DNA of 64,000 bases from Amnibacterium setariae (GCF_003581425.1 NZ_QXTG01000001.1:1364001-1428000), one strand, 5' to 3'; shown: positions 38,870 to 48,160, numbered from the stretch's first letter. Numbers and translations: made by a program. The notes: a model not told the origin generated them from the sequence alone.

Positions 38870-40303
38870 ATGGCGACGACGACGGCACTCGGGAACTTCA
38901 TCGGCGGCGAGCTGCAGGAGGGCGGTCCCGGCAGCATCGACCTCGTCTCCCCGGTGACGGAGGAGGTCTACGGCACCTCGGTCGACTCCGGGCCGGAGCA
39001 GGTGGACGCGGCGTTCGCCGCGGCGAGGACCGCGTTCGCGACCTGGCGCGACACGACCCCGGGGGAGCGCCAGCTCGCGCTGTTCCGCATCGCGGACGCG
39101 ATGGAGGCGCGGGCGGACGAGTTCGCCGCGCTCGAGTCGCGGGACACGGGCAAGCCGCTCGGCAGCCTCGTGCAGGACGAGATCCTCGTGTCGGTCGACC
39201 AGATCCGCTTCTTCGCGGGCGCGGCGCGCAACCTCGAGGGCCGCAGCGCCGGGGAGTACATGAAGGACCACACCTCCTTCATCCGCCGCGAGCCCGTCGG
39301 CGTCATCGGCCAGGTCACGCCCTGGAACTACCCGCTGAACATGGCGACGTGGAAGTTCGCGCCGGCCATCGCCGCCGGCAACACGGTCGTGCTGAAGCCG
39401 TCCGAGACCACGCCCTCCTCGACCCTGCTGCTCGCCGAGGTCGCGGCGGAGTTCCTCCCCGCCGGCGTGCTCAACGTCATCACCGGCGGCCGTGCCACGG
39501 GCGCCGCGATGGTCGAGCACCGGACGCCCGCGATGGTCTCGATCACCGGGTCCGTGCGCGCCGGCATGGCGGTCGCCCGGGCCGCCTCGAGCGACCTGAA
39601 GCGCGTGCACCTCGAGCTCGGCGGCAAGGCGCCCGTCATCGTCTTCGACGACGCGGACATCGAGCTCGCCGTCGAGGGCATCGTCACCGCCGGCTACTTC
39701 AACGCCGGCCAGGACTGCACCGCGGCGACGCGCATCCTCGTGCAGGAGGGGATCCACGACGAGTTCGTCGCCGCGCTCGCCGAGTACGCGCGGAACAACG
39801 CGACGACCGGCGCGCCCGACGAGGACGTGCTGTACGGCCCCGTCAACAACGCGGACCAGTTCGCCCGCGTCGCCGGCTTCGTCGACCGGCTGCCCGACCA
39901 CGCCGTCGTCGAGACCGGCGGCGCCCGCCACGGGGACCGCGGCTACTTCTGGGACGCGACGATCGTCTCGGGCCTGCGCCAGGACGACGAGGCCGTGCAG
40001 CAGGAGATCTTCGGCCCGGTGCAGACGGTGCAGCGCTTCCGCGACGAGGCGCAGGCGATCGAGTGGGCCAACGACGTCGAGTACGGCCTGTCCTCCTCCG
40101 TGTGGACGCGCGACCACGGCACGGCCATGCGGGTCTCCCGCGCCCTCGACTTCGGCTGCGTCTGGATCAACACCCACATCCCGCTCGTCGCGGAGATGCC
40201 GCACGGCGGCTTCAAGCACTCCGGCTACGGGAAGGACCTCTCGGCCTACGGCTTCGAGGACTACACTCGCCTGAAGCACGTCATGTCCTACATCGGAGCC
40301 TGA
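38870..40303 (+). CDS. aldehyde dehydrogenase, probably 4-aminobutyraldehyde dehydrogenase
   Basis: A 477-residue NAD(P)-dependent [25 protein letters not shown] and KPSETTPSS are cofactor and family motifs; [17 protein letters not shown] contains the general-base glutamate, and the catalytic cysteine is in [11 protein letters not shown]. Overall style matches PatD/PuuC-type enzymes that oxidise 4-aminobutyraldehyde to GABA. Its neighbours (aminotransferase, Lrp, later gabT) support this. Betaine- or other aldehydes remain possible. Confidence 0.88.
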   Translation: MATTTALGNFIGGELQEGGPGSIDLVSPVTEEVYGTSVDSGPEQVDAAFAAARTAFATWRDTTPGERQLALFRIADAMEARADEFAALESRDTGKPLGSLVQDEILVSVDQIRFFAGAARNLEGRSAGEYMKDHTSFIRREPVGVIGQVTPWNYPLNMATWKFAPAIAAGNTVVLKPSETTPSSTLLLAEVAAEFLPAGVLNVITGGRATGAAMVEHRTPAMVSITGSVRAGMAVARAASSDLKRVHLELGGKAPVIVFDDADIELAVEGIVTAGYFNAGQDCTAATRILVQEGIHDEFVAALAEYARNNATTGAPDEDVLYGPVNNADQFARVAGFVDRLPDHAVVETGGARHGDRGYFWDATIVSGLRQDDEAVQQEIFGPVQTVQRFRDEAQAIEWANDVEYGLSSSVWTRDHGTAMRVSRALDFGCVWINTHIPLVAEMPHGGFKHSGYGKDLSAYGFEDYTRLKHVMSYIGA

Positions 40304-40373
40304 GCGCGCCTTCGGATCAGCGCCGGTCCCGCACGGGCGGCGGCTTCTCGGGATTCGATGGGGGACGGCTTTC

Positions 40374-41357
40374 TTGGGAACAGGCGCCTTCTACTCGGCC
40401 GACGTCCTCGAGCCGGGTGCGGACTGGCGGCTGCTCGTCACCGACCGGTTCCTCGGCGCCTTCGGGCCGTCGACGAGCGTGTCGACGATGAGCACGCTGT
40501 GGCGGATCGCGGCCGACGACGCGCTCGGCCTCGACGCGCTCGTGGGGGCGATCCCGTCGCGCGGGGTCGCCGCGGTGGACTCGTTCGCGATCGCGGCGCT
40601 CGGCCGCGTCGCGACGTTCGTCGTTCGGGGCGGCGGCTGCGCGGACGTGTCCGTCGGCGGCCGGGTGCGCCGGGTCGACGCGCGCGGCTCCGAGCCCTGG
40701 TACGTCGCGGAGCTGACCGGCGTCGAGCGCTTCCAGCTCGGGCCGCTGCAGCGCTCGCCCGGCGACCTGACGCGGCAGGCGCGCGACCTGCCCATCGACG
40801 GCGGCGTCGTCTTCGGGCCGTGGCTCGGCTGGTCGTCGGAGGCCGCCGCGGCGCCGCGCTCGGCGCCGACGCCGGTGCAGCAGCCCGCGCAGCCGCCGCT
40901 GTCGTCGTTCGACCCGCACGACACGAACGTGCTCGGCGACCTCGGACGGCGCGCCGCCTCCCTCCGCCGGCACCGGGGCGAGCCGCCGGCCACCGCGCCG
41001 ACGCCGGAGACGGAGTCCGCGACGGCGTTCCGCCTCGGCGACCGGGCGCCGGAGCGGGTCGACGCGCCCGTCTACGTCGGCCGCCAGCCCCGCAGCCCGC
41101 GGGTCACCGGCGGCGTCCTGCCGCGCCTCGTCCGGGTCGACAGCCCGAGCCGGGAGGTGTCCGCGACGCACATCGAGCTGCGGCCGACGCGGGAGGGCCT
41201 GGTGCTCACCGACCTCGAGTCGACCAACGGCACGGTGGTCCGGCAGCCCGGCACGGGGGTGCGTCGCCTCGAGTCGGGGGAGTCCCTGCCGGTCGTTCCG
41301 GGTACGCTCATCGACATCGGCGACGGGAACGTCATCGAGATACTCGCCTACCGCTGA
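40374..41357 (+). CDS. FHA-domain protein with uncharacterised N-terminal domain
   Basis: 327 residues. The N-terminal part (about 1-155, beginning GTGAFYSADVLEPGADW) is not recognised. A Pro/Ala-rich linker follows, then an FHA domain at about 231-325, where YVGRQPRSPRV holds the phosphothreonine-binding Arg, followed by SATHIELR and LTDLESTNGTVV. FHA domains bind phosphothreonine peptides, suggesting a partner phosphorylated by a Ser/Thr kinase. No kinase is in the window. TTG at 40374 is the only start that leaves the domain intact, with GGGGGA upstream. It is followed by a PP2C phosphatase and an FtsK-like ATPase. Confidence 0.8.
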   Translation: MGTGAFYSADVLEPGADWRLLVTDRFLGAFGPSTSVSTMSTLWRIAADDALGLDALVGAIPSRGVAAVDSFAIAALGRVATFVVRGGGCADVSVGGRVRRVDARGSEPWYVAELTGVERFQLGPLQRSPGDLTRQARDLPIDGGVVFGPWLGWSSEAAAAPRSAPTPVQQPAQPPLSSFDPHDTNVLGDLGRRAASLRRHRGEPPATAPTPETESATAFRLGDRAPERVDAPVYVGRQPRSPRVTGGVLPRLVRVDSPSREVSATHIELRPTREGLVLTDLESTNGTVVRQPGTGVRRLESGESLPVVPGTLIDIGDGNVIEILAYR

Positions 41358-41401
41358 CCGGCTCCGCGGTCCGGCCGACCGCGAAGGAGCAGGCCGCACA
41401 G

Positions 41402-42193
41402 GTGACGGAGATCGGATCGAGCAGCGGCCCCCGCCGCATCGCGCTGCCGGCGGGCGCAGGCGCTGTCGTCCTCTCGTGGGGCACCGCGACCGACGTCGGG
41501 CACCGGCGCCAGGTGAACGAGGACAGCTACATCGCCGTGCCGCCGATCTTCGCGGTGGCGGACGGGATGGGCGGGCACGCCGCCGGCGACCTGGCGAGCG
41601 ACGCGGTCGTGACCCGGCTGCGCGGCGCCGCGAAGGACGGCTTCGTCACGCCGGCCGCGATCGGCCTCGCGCTCGCGCAGGCGTCGCACGACATCACGCG
41701 CCTGGACGGGACGGCGCTCACCGGCGCCGGCACGACCGTCACCGGCGTCGCGCTCACGATGTCGGACGACGACCCCTACTTCGCCGTCTTCAACGTCGGC
41801 GACTCGCGCGTCTACCGCTGGTTCGACGGCGAGTTCGAGCAGGTCACCGTCGACCACTCGGTCGTCCAGGAGCTCGTCGACGCCGGCGCGATCACCCGCA
41901 GCCAGGCCGAGACCCACCCGGACAGCAACGTCATCACGCGCGCGGTCGGCTTCAACGAGCCGCCGATGCCCGACTACTGGATGCTGCCGATCGAGCCGGG
42001 CGTGCGGATGCTCGCCTGCTCCGACGGGCTGACGAAGGAGATCGGCGAGGACCGGATCCAGGCGCTCGTCGCGGCCGGCTCGCCGCCCGAGGCGACCGCC
42101 CAGGCGCTCGTGCAGGAGGCGCTCGCGGCGGGCGGCCGGGACAACGTGACCGTGGTGATCGTCGACGTCGTCGACGTCGAGACCGCCCGGTAG
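41402..42193 (+). CDS. PP2C-family serine/threonine protein phosphatase
   Basis: A 263-residue metal-dependent phosphatase. The metal ligands are in RRQVNEDSY, FAVADGMGGHAAGD, CSDGLT and GRDNVTVVIVDV; NVGDSRVYR is also typical. No membrane segment is seen, so it acts in the cytoplasm, unlike PstP. GTG at 41402 has AAGGAG 12 bases upstream. It sits 44 bp after the FHA gene and 71 bp before the FtsK-like gene, suggesting one regulatory unit that removes phosphates read by the FHA protein. Confidence 0.92.
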   Translation: MTEIGSSSGPRRIALPAGAGAVVLSWGTATDVGHRRQVNEDSYIAVPPIFAVADGMGGHAAGDLASDAVVTRLRGAAKDGFVTPAAIGLALAQASHDITRLDGTALTGAGTTVTGVALTMSDDDPYFAVFNVGDSRVYRWFDGEFEQVTVDHSVVQELVDAGAITRSQAETHPDSNVITRAVGFNEPPMPDYWMLPIEPGVRMLACSDGLTKEIGEDRIQALVAAGSPPEATAQALVQEALAAGGRDNVTVVIVDVVDVETAR

Positions 42194-42264
42194 CACCCGG
42201 GATCCCTCCCTCCCCAGCCGTCCGGCTCGCGCCGCCCGGGGCGCACGGGGCAGGCTCACGCGCC

Positions 42265-44781
42265 GTGACCGACCGGCTCGCCCTCCCCGCCCGCCCGGCC
42301 CCGCCGGAGCCGCCGCCGTTCCCGGTCCTCGGCGTGATCGCGCCGGTCGTGCTCGCCGCGGGGCTCTTCGCGGTGCTCGGCACGCCGACCGTGCTGCTGC
42401 TCGCCGTCTTCAGCCCGGTCCTCGCCGTCGCCGCGGTGCTCGACGGCCGGCTGCAGCTGCGCCGCAGGGCACGACGGCAGCGCGCTGCGCACGAGGTCGC
42501 GCTCGACGCCCTGGAGCGCGAGCTCGCGGTCCGGCGGTCCGCCGCGGTCGCGGAGGCGCGTCGGCGGGCGCCGGCGCCCGCGGAGCTCGTCGCCGACCCC
42601 GCTGCGTGGTCGGGGCGGCCGCCGTCGGGCGAGCTCATGATCGGGCTCGCGGACCTGCCGTGCCCGCCGGTGGTCGGCGGCGCGGCGGTCGACGACCGCG
42701 AGCGCCGCCTCCTCGCGGACGGCGCCGCGCTGCCGGACGCGCCGCTCGTCGTCCCCGCCGCCGCGACCGTCGCGGTCGCGGGGCCTGCGCCCCTCGCGGC
42801 CGCGTTCTCCCGCGCGGTCGCGGTGGCCCGGCTGCGCGGCGCCGGCAGCGCCGCGGGCGCGACCGTGCTGCCGACCGCGGACGGGGCGAGCGCCGATCTC
42901 GTGGTGGAGATCGGCCCGGACGCCGGCGCCCGCGTCGTCCACGCGAGCGGCCCGGCGGCCGCCTGCCCGGTCCGACGCTTCCGGCCGGCCCTGCTCACCG
43001 AGGCCGCGCACCGCGCCGCGGCGTCCTCGGGCGGGGGCGCCGACCTCGCCGAGCTGCTCGAGCGGCCCGCCGCCGGCGGTCTCGCGGCGCGGTTCCTGCT
43101 CGGGCCCGACGGCCCGCTCGACGTCGACCTCGTCGCGGACGGGCCCCACGCCGTCGTCGGCGGCACGACCGGCAGCGGCAAGAGCGCGCTGCTCACCGCC
43201 TGGATCCTGGCGCTCGCCGCGGCGCACCCGCCCGAGCGCCTCGTGCTGCTGCTCGTCGACTGCAAGGGCGGCGCCGCCTTCGACCCGCTCGTGGCGCTGC
43301 CGCACGTCGCGGGCGTCGTCACGGACCTCGACGGACCCGCCGCCGAGCGTGCGGTCGCGAGCCTCGGCGCGGAGCTGCGCCGCCGGGAGCGGGTGCTTCG
43401 CGACGCCGGTGCCGGCGACGTCGCGTCGACCGACCTGGCGCGGCTCGTCGTGGTCGTCGACGAGTACCGCGCCCTCGTGAGCCGCGCGCCCGGCCTCGCG
43501 GCGCTGTTCGAGGACCTCGCCGCCCGCGGGCGCTCCCTCGGCGTGCACCTCGTGCTCTGCACGCAGCGCCCGGCGGGCGCTATCCGCGAGGACGTGCTCG
43601 CGAACAGCCCGCTGCGGATCAGCCTGCGCGTGCAGGACGCGGCGGACAGCAGGGCGCTGGTGGGCACGGACGCGGCCGCCCGCCTCGGCCGGGACCCGGT
43701 CGGCGCGGCGGTGCTGCTGCTCGACCGGCCGACGCCCGTGCGCGTGGCCGCCGTGACCTCCGCCGTCGTCACCCGGGCGGTGGTCGAGGCTGCCCGCCGG
43801 CATCCCGACGCGGTGGTCCCGGCGCCCTGGCTGCCGCCGCTGCCCGCGGTCCTGCCGGTCGACCGCCTCCCGGCGCCGCCCGCGCCGCTCGTCGCGCTCG
43901 GGCGGACCGACCTCCCGGAGGAGCAGCGGCAGCCGGTGCTGGTCTGGGACCCGGTGCGGCAGCCGCGGCTGCTCGTGATCGGCGACCCGCGCAGCGGGCG
44001 GTCGACGGCGCTCGCCCTCGCGGCGCGGGGGATCGGCTCTGCACCGGTCGCGCCGGACCCCGCGGCGCTGTGGGACCGGATCGGCGTCCGCGACGAGGCG
44101 CTCGTCGTCGACGACCTCGACCACCTGCTCGACCGCCTCGACGACGCGCACCGCGCGGCGGCGGGGGAGCGGCTCGCCGCACGGCTGCGGGACCCCGCGG
44201 CGGCCCCGACGGTGCTCGCGCTGCGCGGCCCGTCCGCGTGGACCGGCCTGCCGCTGCGCCCCCTCCTCGGGCTCGCCGACGAGACACTGCTGCTCGCGCT
44301 CGGGCTCGACGACCACCTCGCCCTCGGCGGCTCCCGCGCGGACTGGACCGCGCGGCAGCCGCCGGGCCGCGGCCGGTGCGCGGGAGCCCTCGTCCAGCTC
44401 GCGCTCGCGGCGCCCGTCGCCCCCGTGCCGGCGTCGGTCGCCCTGCCGCTGCCGGCCGGGCCGCTGCTGCTCGTCACCGCGCGGCCCCGGCAGCGCGCCG
44501 AGCGCCTCGCCGCGGCGGGCCGGAGCGTGATCCCCCCGGACGCGGCGCCGTCGCGGCTCGGCGCGGACGACGCCGTGGTCGGGTCGCCCGTGGACTGGCA
44601 GGCGGCCTGGCGCGCGCTCGCGGCGCTCCGGAGCGCGGCCGCCGTCCTCGTCGACGGGTGCGGCCCCGGCGACCTGCGCACCCTGCTCGGGGTGACGGAG
44701 CTCGTGCCGCCCGTCACCCGTCCCGACGAGGTCGTCCACGTGCCGGACGAGGACGCGCCCGTCCGCGTCCGGCTGCCGTGA
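42265..44781 (+). CDS. FtsK/SpoIIIE-domain ATPase (EccC/EssC-like)
   Basis: 838 residues. Two membrane segments lie near the N-terminus (about 18-60), then a coiled, arginine-rich stretch. An intact FtsK ATPase domain follows: Walker A GTTGSGKSAL (about 299-308), DCKGGAAFDPL, Walker B RLVVVVDEY (about 398) and LCTQRPAG (about 432). A second, degenerate ATPase domain has a P-loop-like GDPRSGRST (about 573) and LVVDDLD (about 613). Two tandem domains after a short membrane anchor are the architecture of type VII secretion motors, not of chromosome-segregating FtsK, which has four membrane helices and a gamma domain. No WXG100 gene is visible. Upstream CAGGCT lies eight bases before the GTG. Confidence 0.85.
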   Translation: MTDRLALPARPAPPEPPPFPVLGVIAPVVLAAGLFAVLGTPTVLLLAVFSPVLAVAAVLDGRLQLRRRARRQRAAHEVALDALERELAVRRSAAVAEARRRAPAPAELVADPAAWSGRPPSGELMIGLADLPCPPVVGGAAVDDRERRLLADGAALPDAPLVVPAAATVAVAGPAPLAAAFSRAVAVARLRGAGSAAGATVLPTADGASADLVVEIGPDAGARVVHASGPAAACPVRRFRPALLTEAAHRAAASSGGGADLAELLERPAAGGLAARFLLGPDGPLDVDLVADGPHAVVGGTTGSGKSALLTAWILALAAAHPPERLVLLLVDCKGGAAFDPLVALPHVAGVVTDLDGPAAERAVASLGAELRRRERVLRDAGAGDVASTDLARLVVVVDEYRALVSRAPGLAALFEDLAARGRSLGVHLVLCTQRPAGAIREDVLANSPLRISLRVQDAADSRALVGTDAAARLGRDPVGAAVLLLDRPTPVRVAAVTSAVVTRAVVEAARRHPDAVVPAPWLPPLPAVLPVDRLPAPPAPLVALGRTDLPEEQRQPVLVWDPVRQPRLLVIGDPRSGRSTALALAARGIGSAPVAPDPAALWDRIGVRDEALVVDDLDHLLDRLDDAHRAAAGERLAARLRDPAAAPTVLALRGPSAWTGLPLRPLLGLADETLLLALGLDDHLALGGSRADWTARQPPGRGRCAGALVQLALAAPVAPVPASVALPLPAGPLLLVTARPRQRAERLAAAGRSVIPPDAAPSRLGADDAVVGSPVDWQAAWRALAALRSAAAVLVDGCGPGDLRTLLGVTELVPPVTRPDEVVHVPDEDAPVRVRLP

Positions 44782-44784
44782 CGT

Positions 44785-46140
44785 CTAGAGGGCGGCGATC
44801 GCCTCCCGCAGCACGGCGACCGCGTCGTCGAGCTGCTCGTCGGTGATGACGAGGCTCGGGAGGAACCGGATCACGTTCGCCCAGGTGCCCGCGGTCAGGA
44901 CGAGGACGCCCTGCTGCGCCGCGAAGTCGGCGATGCGGCGGACCGCTGCGGCGTTCGGCGTCTTCGTCGTGGCGCGGGTGCCGGGCTCGACGAGCTCGAT
45001 CGCGATCATCGCGCCGCGGCCGCGGACGTCGCCGATGACGTCGAACTCCGCCGCGAGGGCCTCGAGGGCCGGGCGGAGGCGCGCCTCGATGCTGCGGCCC
45101 GCGGCGAGGAGGTCCTGCTGCTCGATCTGCTCGAAGACGGCGATCGCGGCCGCCGCGGCGACGGGGTTGCCGCCGAACGTGCCGCCGAGGCCGCCGGGCT
45201 GCGCGGCGTCCATGATCTCGGCGCGGCCGGTGACGCCCGCGAGAGGCAGCCCGCCGGCGATGCCCTTCGCGAAGAACACCAGGTCGGGCTCGAAGCCGAA
45301 GTGCTCGCTCGCGAACCAGGCGCCGGTGCGGCCCATGCCGCTCTGGATCTCGTCCGCGGCGATGACGACGCCGTTCGCGTTCGCCCAGCGCTGCAGCGCG
45401 GGGAGGAAGCCGTCGGCCGGGGTCTGGAAGCCGCCCTCGCCCTGGATGGGCTCGACGACGAGGATCGCGAGGTCCTCCGCGCCGACGTGCTTCTCGAGGT
45501 AGCCGATCGTGCGGGCCGCGGCCTCCTCGCCGCTCAGGCCGTCGCGGAAGGGGTAGGAGCTCGGCGCGTGGTGCACGTCGCCGGGGAACGGCCCGAAGCC
45601 CGCGCCGTACGGCATGGCCTTGTAGTTCATGGCCATCGTGAGGCTGGTCCGGCCGTGGTAGCCGTGCTCGAGCACCGCGACGCCGCGGCGCCCCGTCGCC
45701 TTGCGGGCGATCTTCACGCCGTTCTCCACGGCCTCCGCGCCCGAGTTCACGAGCACGGTCTTCTTCGCGAACGAGCCGGGGGTGCGCTCGGCGACGAGCT
45801 CGGCCACGCGCACGTAGGACTCGTACGGCGTGATGGTGAAGAGCGTGTGCAGGAAGTCGCCGAGCTGCGCCTTCGCCGCCGCGACGACCGCGTCGTCCGT
45901 GTGGCCGATCGTCGTCACGCCGATGCCGGCGCCGAGGTCGAGGAACCGGTTGCCGTCGACGTCCTCGATCACCGCGCCGTGGGCGCGCGCGATGTAGACC
46001 GGCAGCGTGCTGCTCACGCCGACCGGCACGGCCGCGAGCCGTCGCTCGTGCAGGGCCAGCGACTTCGGTCCCGGCACCTCCGTCACGATCCTGCGGCCCG
46101 TCAGGGCGTCGGCGGCGGTCTCGGGCAGCACGGATGTCAC
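44785..46140 (-). CDS. gabT: 4-aminobutyrate aminotransferase
   Basis: A 451-residue class III PLP aminotransferase converting GABA and 2-oxoglutarate to succinate semialdehyde and glutamate. VNSGAEAVENGVKIARKATG, HGYHGRTSLTMAMNYK, VIAADEIQSGMGRTG and FFAKGIAGGLPLAGV (Schiff-base lysine) are all as in GabT. The second in-frame GTG (46140) is chosen because a TAGACT box ends six bases before it. The gene converges on the FtsK-like gene with a 3-bp gap. It would use GABA made by the aldehyde dehydrogenase at 38870; a succinate-semialdehyde dehydrogenase gene is not in the window. Confidence 0.9.
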   Translation of the reverse strand: MTSVLPETAADALTGRRIVTEVPGPKSLALHERRLAAVPVGVSSTLPVYIARAHGAVIEDVDGNRFLDLGAGIGVTTIGHTDDAVVAAAKAQLGDFLHTLFTITPYESYVRVAELVAERTPGSFAKKTVLVNSGAEAVENGVKIARKATGRRGVAVLEHGYHGRTSLTMAMNYKAMPYGAGFGPFPGDVHHAPSSYPFRDGLSGEEAAARTIGYLEKHVGAEDLAILVVEPIQGEGGFQTPADGFLPALQRWANANGVVIAADEIQSGMGRTGAWFASEHFGFEPDLVFFAKGIAGGLPLAGVTGRAEIMDAAQPGGLGGTFGGNPVAAAAAIAVFEQIEQQDLLAAGRSIEARLRPALEALAAEFDVIGDVRGRGAMIAIELVEPGTRATTKTPNAAAVRRIADFAAQQGVLVLTAGTWANVIRFLPSLVITDEQLDDAVAVLREAIAAL

Positions 46141-46146
46141 GGCCAC

Positions 46147-46152
46147 AGTCTA
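46147..46152 (-). promoter_or_regulatory. -10 box of gabT, predicts leaderless mRNA
   Basis: TAGACT on the minus strand ends six bases before GTG 46140. The first in-frame GTG (46146) would touch the box itself and is therefore less likely. Confidence 0.55.
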
Positions 46153-46205
46153 AGAACTCGGGTGCGCCGCGCAGGGTCGCGACGAGGATGGCTCAGGATG
46201 CTTCG

Positions 46206-47231
46206 GTGCACCTCCCGCGCCGACTCCTGCCCGCCCTCGCCGCCGCCGGCGCGCTCGCGCTGCTCGCCGGCTGCTCGAGCCCCGCCTCGACGACGTCCCC
46301 GTCGGCGTCGAAGCCCGCGACGTCGGCGCCGAGCGCGACGACGGCGCCCGCCGCGGACCTCGCGTGCCCGGAGCCCGGCTCGGCGTCCGCCGCCGTGAAG
46401 GTGACGGGCAGCGGCACCGGCGAGCCGAAGGTGACCTTCCCGACCCCGACCAGCGTGACGAGCACGCAGCGCACGACGGTCTCGATCGGCAGCGGCACCG
46501 CGGTGAAGCAGGGCGACAGCGTGAGCCTCGCCTACGCCATGTACGACGGGCGCACCGGCAAGAAGCTCGACAGCCGCGGCTGGACGAAGACGACCCGCGT
46601 CGTGTTCCCCGTCGACGCCACGCAGGTGCTGCCCGGCTTCGCCGAGTCCGTGGTGTGCGCGAAGGAGGGCGACCGCGTCGTCTCCGTCATCCCCTCCGCG
46701 AAGGCGTTCGGCGAGGCCGGCTCGCAGCAGCTGCCCGTGAAGGGCGGCGACTCCATCGTGTTCGTCGCGGACGTGGTCGGCATCTCGCCGACGAAGGCGA
46801 CCGGCGTCGCGAAGGACCTGCCGTCCGGCTTCCCGTCGGTGACGCTCGCGAGCGACGGCAAGCCGACCGTGAAGATCCCCGCCACCGCGGCCCCGAAGAA
46901 GCTGGAGATCGCGGACCGCAAGGTCGGCACCGGCGCCACGGTGAAGCAGGGCGACACCGTCACCGTGCAGTACCAGGGCGTGCTCTGGCGCAACGGCCAG
47001 GTGTTCGACCAGTCGTGGGGCAAGAGCCCGACGAGCTTCGCGACCACGCAGGTCGTGCCCGGCTTCGGCAAGGCGCTCGTCGGCCAGAAGGTCGGCTCGC
47101 AGGTCGTCGCGATCATCCCGCCCGACGAGGGATACGGGAAGACCGGCAGCCAGGACGGCACCATCAAGGGCACCGACACGATGGTCTTCGTGATCGACGT
47201 CCTGGCGACCGCCACCGGCACCGGGTCCTGA
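46206..47231 (+). CDS. tandem FKBP-type peptidyl-prolyl isomerase lipoprotein
   Basis: 341 residues with signal peptide MHLPRRLLPALAAAGALALL and lipobox LLAGC, then a Ser/Thr/Pro linker. Two FKBP domains follow: the first (about 90-200, QVLPGFAESVVCAKEGDRV) is less canonical; the second (about 235-341) has YQGVLWRNGQVFDQSW, VVPGFGKALVGQKVGSQV and IIPPDEGYG, with the binding-pocket aromatics in place. It is predicted to help extracytoplasmic protein folding. The GTG at 46206 is preferred to the ATG at 46188 because AGGA at 46195-46198 is well spaced; the longer form is possible. Confidence 0.88.
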   Translation: MHLPRRLLPALAAAGALALLAGCSSPASTTSPSASKPATSAPSATTAPAADLACPEPGSASAAVKVTGSGTGEPKVTFPTPTSVTSTQRTTVSIGSGTAVKQGDSVSLAYAMYDGRTGKKLDSRGWTKTTRVVFPVDATQVLPGFAESVVCAKEGDRVVSVIPSAKAFGEAGSQQLPVKGGDSIVFVADVVGISPTKATGVAKDLPSGFPSVTLASDGKPTVKIPATAAPKKLEIADRKVGTGATVKQGDTVTVQYQGVLWRNGQVFDQSWGKSPTSFATTQVVPGFGKALVGQKVGSQVVAIIPPDEGYGKTGSQDGTIKGTDTMVFVIDVLATATGTGS

Positions 47232-47255
47232 TCCGCGAGATGCAGCGGGGGGTGA

Positions 47256-47291
47256 TCTCGAGGCTCGCTGCGCTCGCACCTCGATCAGCGG
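47256..47291. repeat. 36-bp intergenic repeat, copy 2
   Basis: Begins TCTCGAGGCTCGCTGCGCTC. It differs from copy 1 at three of 36 positions, two of which are C/T changes. It lies 25 bp after the FKBP stop, where it could act as a transcription end or processing hairpin. Confidence 0.8.
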
Positions 47292-47342
47292 GAGGCTGAC
47301 ATCGGCCTCGCGGTCGCGCGGCGATCGCGGGAGAGTGGGCGC

Positions 47343-47669
47343 ATGGAGCACGTGCGGGAGGACGACGGCGAGGTGCTCGGCGAGCTCGTCGAGCAGGGCG
47401 ACGGGTGGGTCGCGCTCGATCGGCTCGGGCGCGCCCTGACCGGACCGACCGACCTCGCGGAGGCGCGGGCCGCGCTCGAGGAGCGCGGCCTCGGCTACCT
47501 CGCGGACGCCTACGAGCTCGAGGACGACGGCGCCGTGCACCCCGTCCGCATCGTCGAGGTCGGGCCCGACCGGGTGCGCGTGAAGCTCGAGGATCTCGGG
47601 GCGATCGACGGGCCGCGGCGCGAGTGGGACCTGCCGAACCCCGTCCCGCCGGCGCTCCGGCCCCGCTGA
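47343..47669 (+). CDS. conserved-looking small cytoplasmic protein, function unknown
   Basis: 108 residues, acidic, no signal peptide or membrane segment. Motif-like stretches are [20 protein letters not shown] and [19 protein letters not shown]. Codon use is as extreme as in its neighbours, and GGGAGAG lies about ten bases before the ATG, so it is probably a real gene. I do not recognise a family. It ends 26 bp before the OsmC-like GTG. Confidence 0.65.
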   Translation: MEHVREDDGEVLGELVEQGDGWVALDRLGRALTGPTDLAEARAALEERGLGYLADAYELEDDGAVHPVRIVEVGPDRVRVKLEDLGAIDGPRREWDLPNPVPPALRPR

Positions 47670-47682
47670 CCGCGGCCTCGCC

Positions 47683-47688
47683 TACGCT
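47683..47688 (+). promoter_or_regulatory. -10 box of the OsmC-like gene, predicts leaderless mRNA
   Basis: TACGCT ends seven bases before GTG 47696 and no SD is present. It would also drive the overlapping dxr. Confidence 0.55.
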
Positions 47689-47695
47689 CGCAGCC

Positions 47696-48160
47696 GTGGC
47701 GACCCAGCACACCTACGCGCTCGCGGCCGAGTGGACCGGGAACCGCGGGTCCGGCACCAGCGGCTACCGCGACTACGGCCGCGACGTCCTCCTCACGATC
47801 GCGGGCAAGCCCGACCTGCCCGCGAGCGCCGACCGGCCCTTCCGCGGCGACCCCGCCCGGTGGAACCCGGAGGAGCTGCTGCTCGCCGCGCTCAGCGAGT
47901 GCCACCTGCTCTCCTACCTCCACGTCGCCGTCAACAACGGCGTCGTGGTCACCGGCTACACCGACGCCGCGACCGGCGCGATGGAGGTCGACCGGGACGG
48001 AGGCGGCCGCTTCACCCGCGTCGACCTGCACCCGCGGGTCGCGCTCGCCGACGAGTCGCAGCGCGCGCTCGCCGACTCCCTGCACGCGGAGGCGAACCGC
48101 CTCTGCTTCATCGCCAACTCGGTGTCCTTCCCCGTGCACCACCACCCGGAGGCACCGTGA
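47696..48160 (+). CDS. OsmC/Ohr-family protein
   Basis: A 154-residue alpha/beta protein with the two redox cysteines of the family, in [21 protein letters not shown] (split at the cysteine) and [27 protein letters not shown] is the conserved helix before the first cysteine. OsmC/Ohr proteins reduce organic hydroperoxides using dithiols; this member (an OsmC-like YhfA-type variant) is not characterised. It overlaps dxr by four bases. Confidence 0.85.
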   Translation: MATQHTYALAAEWTGNRGSGTSGYRDYGRDVLLTIAGKPDLPASADRPFRGDPARWNPEELLLAALSECHLLSYLHVAVNNGVVVTGYTDAATGAMEVDRDGGGRFTRVDLHPRVALADESQRALADSLHAEANRLCFIANSVSFPVHHHPEAP

